Shown piece by piece: positions 10,001-23,200 of a stretch of 64,000 bases of DNA. Source of the DNA: Palaemon carinicauda (Eukaryota; Arthropoda; Malacostraca; Decapoda; Palaemonidae); the NCBI RefSeq assembly GCF_036898095.1, contig NC_090759.1, positions 17,357,658-17,421,657 of the forward strand, written 5' to 3'. Numbering within the stretch: the stretch's first letter is position 1; every line of letters begins with the position of its first letter. The position numbers and the translations under genes were made by a program. The notes under the pieces were generated by a model that saw only the letters and a list, made by a program, of their open reading frames with translations, was not told the DNA's origin and searched no databases.

Positions 10001-13000
10001 ATAGGAAATGAAGTGAGTGATTGGTTTCCGGTGAGAATGGGGCTGAGACAGGGATGTGTGATGTCGTCATGGTGGTTTAACTTGTATGTTGATGGAGTGG
10101 TGAGAGAGGTGAATGCTCGAGTGCTTGGACGAGGATTAAAACTGGTAGGCGAGAATGACCATGAATGGGAGGTAAATCAGTTGTTGTTTGCGGATGATAC
10201 TGTACTGGTAGCAGACACAGAAGAGAAGCTTGACCGACTAGTGACAGAATTTGGAAGGGTGTGTGAGAGAAGGAAGTTGAGAGTTAATGTGGGTAAGAGT
10301 AAGGTTATGAGATGCACGAGAAGGGAAGGTGGTGCAAGGTTGAATGTCATGTTGAATGGAGAGTTACTTGAGGAGGTGGATCAGTTTAAGTACTTGGGGT
10401 CTGTTGTTGCAGCAAATGGTGGAGTGGAAGCAGATGTACGTCAGAGAGTGAATGAAGGTTGTAAAGTGTTGGGGGCAGTTAAGGGAGTCGTAAAAAATAG
10501 AGGGTTGGGCATGAATGTAAAGAGAGTTCTATATGAGAAAGTGATTGTACCAACTGTGATGTATGGATCGGAGTTGTGGGGGATGAAAGTGATGGAGAGA
10601 CAGAAATTGAATGTGTTTGAGATGAAGTGTCTGAGGAGTATGGCTGGTGTATCTCGAGTAGATAGGGTTAGGAACGAAGTGGTGAGGGAGAGAACGGGTG
10701 TAAGAAATGAGTTAGCGGCTAGAGTGGATATGAATGTGTTGAGGTGGTTTGGCCATGTTGAGAGAATGGAAAATGGTTGTCTGCTAAAGAAGGTGATGAA
10801 TGCAAGAGTTGATGGGAGAAGTACAAGAGGAAGGCCAAGGTTTGGGTGGATGGATGGTGTAAAGAAAGCTCTGGGTGATAGGAGGATAGATGTGAGAGAG
10901 GCAAGAGAGCGTGCTAGAAATAGGAATGAATGGTGAGCGATTGTGACGCAGTTCCAGTAGGCCCTGCTGCTTCCTCCGGTGCCTTAGATGACCGCGGAGG
11001 TAGCAGCAGTAGGGGATTCAGCATTATGAAGCTTCATCTGTGGTGGATAATGTGGGAGGTTGGGCTGTGGCACCCTAGCAGTACCAGCTGAACTCGGTTG
11101 AGTCCCTGGTTAGGCTGAAGGAACGTAGAGAGTAGAGGTTCCCTTTTTGTTTTGTTTCATTGTTGGTGTCGGCTACCCCACAAAATTGGGGGAAGTGCCT
11201 TGGTATATGTATGTATGTATATCTTTCTGAATACTTGGAGCCCAGAATTGGACTCCGTATTCTAGATGGGGTCTTACTAATGATGTTTACAGCTGTAGTA
11301 GGTTGGCTAGGGCACCAGCTACCCGTTGAGATACTACCGCTAGAGAGTTATGGTGTCTTTGACTGGCCAGACAGTACTACGTTGTACCCTTCTCTCTGGT
11401 TACGGTTCATCTTTCCTATGCCTACACATACATCAAATAGTCTAGCCTATTCCTTACAAATTCTCCTATGTCCTCATATACCTGACAACACTGACATTAC
11501 CAAACAATTCCTCTTCATCCAAGGGTTTAACTACTGCACTGTAATTATTTAATGGCTACTTTCATCTTGGTAAGGGTAGAATAGATTCTTTAGCTATGGT
11601 AAGCAGCTCATCTAGGAGAAGGACACTCCAAAAATCAAACCATTGTTCTCTAGTCTTGGGTAGTGCCATAGCCTCTGTACCATGGTCTTCCACTGTCTTG
11701 GGTTTAGAGTAGTTCTCTTGCTTGAGGGCACACTCGGGAACACTATTCTGTCTTATTTCACTTCCTCTTGTCTTGTTAGTTTTTATAGTTTATGTGGAGC
11801 CCTTGGGCTTATACCATCTTGCTTTTCCAACTAGGGTTATAGCTTAGCTAGTAATAATAATCATAATAATAGTACAGTGTCTTTGTTTCTGTATTTGAAT
11901 TGGCTTTTTATGTAACCTATTAGTTTTTGTGCTTTCTTTTCAGCTTTTATGCTCTGTTTAGTGAACTGCAAATCCTTGCTGATAATAATGCCGAGATCTT
12001 CCTCCTGGTACATACTTTCTATTTCATTACCTAACAGTGAGTAATCTGATTGAGAGTTACTATAACACATGCATGACTTTGCATTTCCCACAGTTGAAAG
12101 GCATTTGACATCTTCTGGATCATTCTCCTAGCTTCATTAGATCCTCTCTTAAGGCTTCTATATCTTCTGCGTTTGCAGCATTTATGCCTAGTTTAGTATC
12201 GTCAGCAAATTTGGCTAGTCTACTAGTTAACCCTAAATCTATGTCGTGAATGTAGATCAGAAATAGCAATGGGCTAAGGACAGACCCTTGAGGTACTCCG
12301 CTTGCAACAGCTGCCCACTGTGAAGCTTCTCCATTGATTACCACTCTGTTTTCTGTTTGTTAGCCAATCTTTGATTCATTCAGCTGGCTTGTCAGTAATG
12401 CCTAGTGCTCTAATTTTGACCATTAATTTTCTATGAGGAAGTCTAGGTATATGATGTCTACTGCCCTGCTTTTGTCATAAATGCTAAACATGTTGAAAAA
12501 TTCCAAAAGATTTGTCACACATGATCTCTTGTCTAAATCCATGTTGGCTGTCTATCAGAAGATTGTTTTTCTCTATGTGTTCTACTATTGAATCTAGTAT
12601 AATTAATTTAAAAATTTTGCAAGGCACTGAAGTTAAACAAACAGGTCTGTAGTTGCAAGGTTCTTCTTTAGTCCCTTCTTATAGACTGGAGGAACATTGC
12701 CTAGTTTTCATTCTTGTGGTGCCTTTCTTTCGTCGGCTGTCTTTCGGAACATTTTGTAAAAGTGTGGGGTTATCTCTTCTTCTAGTTCTATAATCTCTCT
12801 TGGGGGAATATTATCTGGACCTGGTGCCTTAGACTTACCAAGTTCTTTTATTTTCTTTTTGACATCATCCATTGTAAATGTAATTCTATTTAATGGTTGT
12901 GGCCCTTCATATTTGATAGCTTGTTTGTGGAGGGCCGCTGATTCTTCCCTAGTGAAAACAGTTGTGAAATATGAATTCATCAGTTCAGCTATTCCAAATC

Positions 13001-16000
13001 ATTTGTTATAAGATTTCCCTCCGAGTCCCTTAACGGGCTAATGTTTTTGACTGGCTTTCTACTGTTTACAGTATATATGCAAAAAATTCTTTTGGGTTTT
13101 CTTTACTAGCTGATGCCACATTTTTTTCTTCATTTATCTTGGCAATGCTAACTAGTTTATCTATTTTTCGGTTTAACATCTTTTACTCGGAAATTTCATG
13201 AATTGAAGGCTGTGGACCCATTGATTTATGTTTCCTGTCTCTGCTTTTTATTGCATAGGCTATTTCTCTGAGGATATTATCAAGGTTGCACAGAAAACTT
13301 TCATACAGCTATAGTTATCAGGAAACAATGGAAAATCCTTCCTTCTTTCTTAACATCCCTTTGCACAAGATATGCCAAGAAATTTATCTAAAACAAATAG
13401 CAAAAGATCAAAATACTGTAGCCAGTTGAGATTGTCAAAAGTACGTCTGTACTATCTGGCCGCTGAAACCGAAGAGGGAGCTCAGTGGCCTACAATGTAG
13501 GAGGGGGGGGTGGTTTACCGGCATCCTCGAGTTAACTATCTCGTTAAGTTTTAGCAGCTGTATCTAGCTTCACAAAAAGCATAACACTATTAAAGGACAA
13601 AGTTTTGTATTTGGGTAGGACCAAACAAAATTCAAAACCCATTGTAATAATAAGCACTTCATGAAACCTCAGCAATAATATTCAGATATATCACTTATTG
13701 CATCAACTGAAAAATCTATTAAGGATTCTTTTAACTACTTTACCTTTTCTTTACGCTCCATAGAGCCAAAGGTTTCAACTTGAAGCTCCTGGAGGATGTT
13801 TGCTGCCTCTTGAATGTCGCCTTCAGCCTCTTTCATCATTGCCAACTTGTGTGTAAGTCTTGCTCTTTCCACTTCTACATAAATCTTTCCAGCTGTTATA
13901 GTCCTAATAAATTAATGATAAAATTAAGTTCAGCAAAACAAAGTACTTTATAAAACGGTTAAATAATTTTTTAGTAAAGAATGTATTTTCCTTTTTTACC
14001 TTATGCTGTAAATAAAATATGACTAATTCAGCTCCACAGTCCAATTAACACTGTATTGTGACATCTCTGTTTTACATTCTAAAATTCCATGCTTATTTTT
14101 CTGTGGGATCATGAACTACTTAGCATGCATTTTACAGTCTGCAAGTCTATTTCAAAATATGTAAACTATCAGGAAAGCAATACTCAAACAATTTCATTTG
14201 TCAACCCAAATTTTGATAAACATGCGAACATAAATAATATAATTGCTTACCAAGAACTTAATATGCTACACACATACTGTTTGTATCAATGTTACATACT
14301 AATGTTTTAAAATTATCAGAAGTTCAAACTTTCTATAAATGCTTTTTTAATTAAAAGGTTGACATAAATCTTTTCTTATACAGTAGTTTATATATGACTG
14401 ATCTATTCTAACATTTCTGATATCAGATTATGTTATATTTCCTATCCATTACAGTACTTGTGTATGAAGTGTCTGAAGAGTATGGCTGGTGAATCTCGAT
14501 TAAATAGTGTTAGGAAAGAAGTAGCAAGGGTGAGAACGGATGTAAGACGACAAATTTCTAAGTAATTTGTATTTTTCCTAACATACAAACCTGGAGCTAT
14601 TTATAGTGATATCCTTTAGGCAAAGCTGAAAGACAAGCCATGATAATTCTAGCGAAGGATAACCACCCAAACCACAAGTTAGCGGGTTGAGGGTGGGGGT
14701 AGCAGGGTACACTGGTCACTCAAACACCTGGCCTGAGCAACCACTTCACTTTCTGGCAGGACTTCTTCGGCGATGGGGTTGGCGGACCAATTTGTATAAA
14801 TAGCTCCAGGTTTGTATGTTAGGAAAAGTGCAAATTACTCACAAATTTGTCATTTGTTCCGACAAAAATAAAAACCCTATGCTATTTGTAGAGATGACTT
14901 ACGTCTAACGAAGGAGGAAGTCTTCACCAAATGGCTTTGGCATTTGACCCGGTGTTCTCTCTACTTTGATATGGGACTGAAAGGTAGTAGGAACCCTGCC
15001 CTTGCTAGAATAGTAATGCTATGCACAATAAGAAGCCTGCAAAAGCTGTGTTCGTGTTCCTAGCAATGTGGCTGGTCTTAGAAAATAGGATCTCAAGTCA
15101 TAGGAATCGGATTACTGAGACTTTGCCATATCATCTCTTTCGCAGGGGTGTTGGGGACGCAATAAGTATTATTTCTATACTTAGGATACACAAGGGAAAT
15201 GAGTCTTGCCTGCAGAGAGGTGAGGTCAGCTGTGGTGGGTACTGTGGTGCTGAGTTCCCCAGGAGGGAGAAGGTGAAAGGAAGAAGGAAGTCAGTCATTC
15301 TTTACTCATTCACCCCAGACTAACCTGGGTAACCTCAGCCCTCAACCCTCTAATACTTGTCCATCAAGGAGCTTGTGATGTTTTAGACCACTTGTTGTGC
15401 AGCCACTACAGGACCAATGGAGGAAGTATCCATGTACCTGTGGGTTATGTCTTGCAAGTAGTGAGCGGTGAAGGTCATTTGACGCTTCCACATGCTGCTT
15501 GCAATACCTGCTCACAAAGTAGTTTTTCTTAACCCCAGGGACGCAGCAATGCACCTGACGTCATGAGCTCTGTGTCATTTTTAAGGAGGGTGGTCTGCAT
15601 TGAGAGAAAAATTAAAGATCTTACAGATCCAGGATCCAGAACACCCGAATTTTGATTCTTAGCTATAAATTCAGGGACGAAGCTGAGTATTACTTTCCCC
15701 ATCTCCTTGAGTGGGAGATAACAGAAAATAGACCATGCAGCCCACCGACTCTTTTAGCCGAAACTAAAGTGAGTACGAATACCGGTCTGTTGCCTGGCAT
15801 AACGGTTCGTATGGGGGCCCTTCAGAGACTGAAGTACCTGAAGCACGTTCCAAGGAGGAGGACTAAGTTCCGACTAAGGACAAGTAATCTCATAACTACG
15901 TATGAGTAAGGAAAGTTCCAACGAAGAGGAAATATCTCCTTACAGTTTAAAGGAGAGACTCAAGGCTGAGCAGTGACCTTTTACTGCCAAAACAGAGAGA

Positions 16001-17260
16001 AGCATTTCTTCCCGAAGGTGTATAAGGAACGCTGCTATTGTTCGAAGAGGCATCGAGGGGAGTGATACCCTTTCCACGACACCAGCCACAGAAAATAGAC
16101 CACTTCGCTTGCTAGACTGACAATGAAGAGCGTCTGAGGTGTCCAGCCATTCCTTACGCAACTCGTTGCGAAAAGCCTCTTTGTGCGAGGTGGTGCTGGA
16201 CAGTCTCAAGGAATGAAGTCAAAGCAGTGCTACGGCTGTGGAAGATGTTGGCTTGGGGGTGTTTTAGCAGATCGTGACGTGGAGGGAGCTCCCTCGGAAT
16301 CTCCGTGAGGAGTTGCAGAAGGTCGAGCAACCATTCTGTTTGATGCAATACCGGAATTCTTAGGGTCCTCAATAAGTTCCTGCTTATTCTGACCTGGTTG
16401 AGGACTTCTCTCATGAGACAGAACAGGGGAAACCCATAAAAGTCTATGTTTTCCCATCGTTGTTGGAATGATTCTTGCCCAAGAGCCAGGGGATCCAGGA
16501 CTGGGGAACAGTGCAGCGGGAGCCTGAAGATCAGGGCCATTTTGAACAGGCCCACATTCGGGGAACCCCACAAAGTCAGGATTTTGTTGGCTACTAGATG
16601 ATTCAAACACTACTCAGAGCCCACTCTCTGAATTGCTCTTGCTTAGATTGTCCGCTAGCACATTCAGTTTGTCTGGAATGATTCTAGCAGATATGGTCAC
16701 CAAGTTATCTTCTGCCCATATGAGTATCTCTACTGTTAGATGGCACAGCGGCTGCAAAAAGGCATCACCTTGCTTGTTTAGGTAAGCTACTACCATGGTT
16801 TTGTCACTCGTCAATAACACGAAGTGCCTCGCCAGGAACAGGTGTATCTGTTGGAGGGCAAGGAAGGCAGCCCTCATCTCCAAGAGATTTATATGCTGAT
16901 GCGTTTCTGATTTGGACCACTGGTAGTCCACTGGTAGTCAGTTGACCAGGGCACCAGCCCCCGTTGAGATACTACCGTTAAAATGTTATGGGGTCTTTTG
17001 ACAGGCCAGACAGTTCTACATCAGATCCTTCAATCTGGTTACAATCCATTTTCCCTTTGCCTACACATACACCGAATAGTCTGGCCTATTCTTTACAGAT
17101 TCTCCTCTGTCCTCATACACCTGACAACACTGAGATTACCAAAAAATTCTTCTTCACCCAAGGGGTAACTATTGCACTGTAATTGTTCAGTGGCCACTTT
17201 CCTCTTGGCAAGGGTAGAAGAAACTCTTTAGCTATGGTAAGCAGATTATCATTATTACTA

Positions 17261-17291
<31 letters not shown>

Positions 17292-20200
17292 TATTATTAT
17301 TGACCAAATTCATCTCAGCTGCAATTCTTCGAATCTCAGCCTCTACATCCCTTTCTGCTTTCATGCCTTCAGTTTGTGGGTCAACTGTTGTTATTATTAT
17401 TATCCTTATTATTACTTGCTAAGCTACAACCCTAGTTGGAAAAGCAGGATGCTATAAGCCCAAGGGCTCCAACAAGGAAAATAGCCCAGTGAGTAAAGGA
17501 AATAAATAAACTACAAGAGAAGTAAAATCTTTTAACGACCGTAACAATAAATTTGGAAATAATTTTTATTTTTTCTAACTAATACAAATCTGTAGTTATT
17601 TACAGGGATATTCTTTTGGCAAAGCTGGAAGGTTAGCCATTAGACTTTTAATGCGAGGTGACAACCCTACCTAACCACTATAGTGGGTAGGTAGGGGGTG
17701 GTGAACTACATCACTTTTTTTATTGCAGGCAAGACTTATAGGGGGACAGGTGCTGGCGGGACAATTTATATAATTAACTACAGGTTTGCATTAGTTAAGA
17801 AAAATACAAATTACTTCCAAATTTGTCATTTGTTCCTTCACTAGCAAATGTTACATTATTTATAGGGATAGATCACCCTTACGAAGGTGGCAAGTCCAAC
17901 CACTGGCTTGGTCACTGACCTCGGTTTTCCTTGTAAAATATTAGACTGTATCTAGAGGAAAACCATGACACCTTGTTAAATAATACATAAATGAGTATGA
18001 TAGTGGCCTGCGCAACCTGTGTGGTTGTGACAGATAGCATATGAACGTCTAGTTAGCACATCCCGAGTTGAAAATAGGAATGTTAACTACATATATAGGC
18101 GTTTCCAAATGTCTACCTTGCGGGAAGCATTGGGGATGTGTACAAGTATTAAATAATAAACTATAATAGGTTAAAAAAGGGAAAAGGTTATTACCTGCAG
18201 AGGATGAAGCCAGCTGGCCGAGGGACCCATAGCGCTGTTCTCCAAGAGAGGGAGAAGATGAAGAAAAGATCCAGTCATTCTTATTCATTAATCCCAGACG
18301 TAACCTGAGTAACCAATGCCCTCCGACCATCTGCTACTTGTCCAACAAGGAGCCCGATGGAAAACATATCAAGAGTTCTGTGGATCACGTCTTGCAGATA
18401 GCGGGCGGTGAAGGTCGTCTGACCCTTCCACATGCCCACTTTTAACCCTTACAACACTCAAAAGATGCATTTAAAGGCCAGGGACGTAATGATGCCCCTG
18501 ACATCATGAGCTCTAGGTTGTCGAGCTGGAGGAGGGTCAGGATTTAAAGCAGAGTCTATGACTTTGCAAATCGATGATGAAATGGTGTTCTAGGTGATAT
18601 TCTTCTTAATTCTACTCATTCTCAAAAACAGGGCTGACAGCTGGGGCCAAGTTGCGGCAGTGCGTTTAACATAATATCTCAAAACTCCTCACTGAGCATA
18701 GTAATAAGTGATTTGGGTCATTGGCTACAGAATGTAGACTCTTAACCTGAAAGGGACAGAATCTAGGGTTCAATACCCCCGGATTTTGATTCTTTGCAAT
18801 AAACACAGGGGCGAAGCAGAGTTTCACCTCCCACCATCCCCTTGAATGGGTGATGTCATATGAGAGACCATGAAATTTACAACCTCTTTGCAGAAGCTAA
18901 GGAGAACAGGAATGCCGTCTTCAAAGTGAGATTACGGTCTGTTGCATAGTGTAATGGTTTGTAGGGAGGACCCTTTAAGGACCTCAAAGAGAGAACCACT
19001 TTCCAAGGGGGAGGTCTTATCTCAGACTAGGGGGCAAGTGATCTCATAACTCTGTATAAGTAAAGAAAGCTCCAACAAAGAGGAACGGTTTACTTCATTC
19101 AATCTAAACGCTAGGCTTAAGGCTGACTGATAGCCTTTCACCGCCGAGACCGAAAGTTTTTCCTACTGAAGGTATACAAGAAACTCAGCTATTGTTGGAA
19201 TAGTGGCATCAAGGGGAGAGATTCCCCTTCCACGACACCAACCACAGAAGACTATCTACTTTGCCTGGTATACCGAGTCTGACGATCTTCGTAAGTATCC
19301 AGAATCTTTTTTGCAACGTGTTGTGAAAAGCCTCTCCGAGAGAGGAGACGCTGGATAGCCTTCAGGCGTGAAGCCGCAGAGACGTCCCGTGAAAGATGTT
19401 CACACACAGTTGTTTGAGTAGATCTTGTCGTGGTGGTAGTTCTCTTTGGAGATCTACTCAGAGTTGCAGAAGGTCCAGGAACCATTCTGCATGATGCCAC
19501 AGTGGGGCTATGAGTCTCATCATTAGGTTGTTGGATGGTCTGGTCTTATTGAGAATCTTTTTCATCAGACAGAATGGGGGAAAGGCATACACATCGATGT
19601 TGTCCCACCGTTGTTGGAATACATCTTGCCATAGATCCTGAGAGTCTAGGACTGGGGAGCAGTATAGAGGGAGCCGGAAGTTCAGGGACACCGCAAATAG
19701 CTCCACAGTCGAGGAACCCCACAAAGTCAGGACTTTGTTGGCTATCAGAGGATTCAAAGACGATTCATAGCCCACTATATGAGTCGCCCTGCTCAAGTTG
19801 TCTGCGAGCACATTTCTTTTACCGGGAATGAAGCAAGCTGATTGAATCACCGAATGTTCCGTCTATCTTGGTACAGTATCTCTACTGTTAGATGGCAAAG
19901 GAGCTATGTCAAGGTACTACCTTATTTGTTTATGTAAGCCACCATTGTAGTGTTGACGTTCATCAACACTATAGAGTGACCCACCAGCAACAGATGGAAC
20001 TGCTGGAGAGCTAGGAATGCTGCTCTCATCTCTAGGAGATTTATGTGCTGGTACCTATCGGACTCGGACCAAAGGCCTGAGATTGGAATGCAGCAAATGG
20101 GCCTCCCATCCTTCTTTTAATGGGTCTGTGTAGAGCATCACATGCAGAGGAGGGATAAGCAGATCTAGTCCTTTGAGGAAGTTCTCCTCTGCCACCCACC

Positions 20201-23200
20201 ACTGCAGATCTGTTACTGACCCTGCCCTATACGGACTAAGATGTCCAGGGAGCTAGAGTGTTCGATCCATACAGACTTTAGCTGCCATTGCAGGGATCTT
20301 TTCCTGAGGTAGCCGTTGGGAAAAAGACGAAACAGGGAAGTTAGGTAGCCGTTGGGAACAAGACGAAACAGGGAAGTTAGGTAGCCTAGGAGGCACAACC
20401 AATGCCGGGCTGGAAGATCTTCCCGTCTGAGGAAGGGTCTTGACACTTCTCTCAGCCTGTGTAGTTCGTTGTCTGATGGAAAGACTTTCTGAAGGTTGGT
20501 TCTATAATCATAGCGAGATATACCAATTTTTGAGATGGGAGCAGTGATGACTTCTTGAGATTTATCACAATCCCCAGATCCTATAAAAAACTCGAGAAGC
20601 ATGTCTCGGTGATGAAAAAGGGTCATCTCAAAGTATGCAAGAATCAGCCCGTGTCAAGGTATCTTAAGAGATAAATGTCGTTCTTGTGAGCCAAAAATGA
20701 CACTAGTGTGAACACCCTGGTGAATACCTGGGGTGCTGTTGCGAGACCAAAGTAGAGAACTGTGAACTGGTAACGCTTCTTCTCGTGTATGAATCTGATA
20801 TGCTTCCTTAAAGAAGGATGGATTGGGATCTGGAAGTATGCACCTTGAAGATCCAGTGTGCACATGTACTCCTTTGGTCTTACTGCCTGGATGACTGTGT
20901 CTACCGTCTCTATCCTGAACGGATTTGGAAAACAAAATTGTTCAAGGGCGATAGATCTATGACTGGTCTCCAGCCTCCAGACGTCTTTTTCACAAGAAAA
21001 AATTAACCGTAAAAGACTGAAGACTCGTCGAGGACCTCTTGGAGAGCGCCCTCCTGCAGCAAGGTAAGGACTTCGGCCCGGAAGGCCAGCTCCTTTACGA
21101 ACCCCTTCATATAGGAGCTCAATGGAATTGGATCCCGAGTCAGAAGAGTGAGAAATTTAATGAATGGGAGGAGCCTGTGATTCTGTCGGAGCGTGAGATT
21201 CGGGAACGGAAGATTACTTGTCTCTGGGTGTTCTAGAGACCAGAGGAACAATCTTCATGGGTTAAGGCCTGAAAGGTTGAAGGGAGATCTCCCAGGATGA
21301 GCCTATATCCCTGCTCAACCGAGGTTTGGAGCCAATTCGAGTAAGGTGGTGTACAAGCCGTCTCCTCCTCTATTGCCTTTTCGCCAGCTTGTCTCCCGAA
21401 CTTATCGGAGTAAGAGGGAGTTGCAAAAAGGTCTGGGCCAAAAAGGATCAATCCTGTCCACAGCTCTAGGTCTAGGTGGGGGTGACCGATGAACTGGAGA
21501 GACGTTAGGACGTCTAACCAGGCCAAATTTCCTCCTGGGGTCAGAAGGTCCTGCAGAGTAGGACGCAATAGATACCGACCTCTCATGTGGTATACTAAGA
21601 ATGGATTAGATCTGAGGCTGTTTAAGGGGTTAAAAGGCCGCTCAATAATAGCAGAGGCAAGGGACAGTGCAGGACAATGCCCTAGAGATTGGCCACATAT
21701 ACAGTACTTATCATCAACACCCGACCCCTCTCCACCCAAGCTACGACCAAGGAAAGCCAGGCAATGGCTGCTGATGATTCAGCATATTGAGCTACAGGCT
21801 CCCTCAAACCCCCTTTCCTTAGCTCACAAGGATGGAGAGGTTGCAGTGACCAAAGGAACCAACGAGTTTGAGCGAGACTCTAACCCCAGGCTGGGATTCA
21901 CCAGTCAGGGACGTTACCGCATCAGCCACCACAACTTGTTGAGGTTTTGGAGGGACTGGGAGGCCCAAGCAGACTAAAAACTTCTGCAGGGTAGACACCC
22001 AGGTGTCGTCAGGTCTGGGGTTTCCTTCAAGAGCCCTGGAGGAGAGCGCCTTGAGGTGGAATGGCATTTTGGAGCTTAGCAAGCAATAGAAGACAATATC
22101 TTGGGCCTGAAAAGGTCCTCCTTGGTTGTCGATAGCAGACGATCGGGTGATATTGGAATGCCAGCGAACTTATTTGAGAGTTCCTTAAACCCTTCTGGGA
22201 AAGGGTATCGGACTACCTCTAGATCTTGCAGTTGCGGAGGCTGTTGCCAAAGGCATTGGGCTCGTGATCACTCATGAAATCGGGGCCAAAGCGCGTGAAC
22301 GAGCAGATGTATTTGTTTCACAAGCAATTGACGGCAAGGGCGGTGGAAGAAGCCTCGGGGGCCTCTATGGGGCTACAATTGCTTGCTGGAGGCGGTGATG
22401 GAAGGCTTTGGATAGGAGCAATGCGTTGCGTCAGCAAGCAACGCGTAGGTGAGTATCGCTTACCTAGGATACCCCAGCTGCAAAGGGAGCAGGAGGTAAC
22501 CTATAAGGATTAGGAGTTTTCTTTCAAGAGATCATTGTTCGTGCGTGGTTCGTCTTGGAGAAGGAGCAGCAAGAGATCGTCGGGTTGGGAAGCGCCGCGT
22601 AGACTGTGATTGTGAGTGCCTTCGTTGTCCTCGTGAAGAGGATCGTCTCAATCATAATCACGAGCGACCTGCTCGTGACCGTGAGCGACCTTCTTGTGAC
22701 TAAGAGTGACCTGCTCGTGACCGTGAGTGACCTGCTCGTGATTATGAGGGCCGTGATTGTCAGCATCTTGCTCGTGATTATGAGCGTTTTCCTCGTGATC
22801 GTGAGCATCTTGGTCGTGATCATGAGTGTTTTCTTCATGATCGTGAGCTCTTTGCTCACAACAGTGAGCGTCTATCTCATGATCTTGAGCGTCTAGCTCG
22901 TGATCGTGAGCTTCTATCTCGTGAAGAAGTGTTGAAATCATGATGATCTGCGATCTCTGTATTTTGAGAGCTTAGCTCTTGACTGTAAACGCCTTCTTGA
23001 AGAAGAGCTTCGAGATTGTGATGACCAGCGATCTCTATGATTATCATTGGATCGTCGCGAACGACGTCCTGAAGGGGATCGTTCAAAAGGACGAGGAGAT
23101 GACGGGTCTCGTCCTAGCGATCAGCGAACAGTTGGAGCATTGGCCAGAGGTTGATTATCTTTCCCAACTTCTGCAGCAGGCGAGTTTTGAGCAAGCGAGC

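Larger units (their letters stand above)
9360..13260 (-). mobile_element. CR1-like LINE, minus strand, interrupted and decayed
   Basis: Reverse transcriptase pieces in order on the minus strand: linker with [15 protein letters not shown] (about 13030-13090), [13 protein letters not shown] and [11 protein letters not shown] (12708-12980), [20 protein letters not shown] and [10 protein letters not shown] (12120-12344), the thumb [18 protein letters not shown] (11861-12091), a short [17 protein letters not shown] piece (11228-11295), then the C-terminus [19 protein letters not shown] and [14 protein letters not shown] (9440-9790). The VPQGSVL and FADDTK boxes fit CR1/L2-type LINEs. It is split by a plus-strand LINE (9801-11217) and an R repeat (11295-11872). 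Confidence 0.8.

Noticed and set aside
22606..22896. Plus-strand hydrophobic frame (VSDLLVT-type repeats) resembling a membrane protein
   Set aside because: It is the antisense reading of the 21-bp repeat in the DIRS-C gag linker; the real coding direction is minus.
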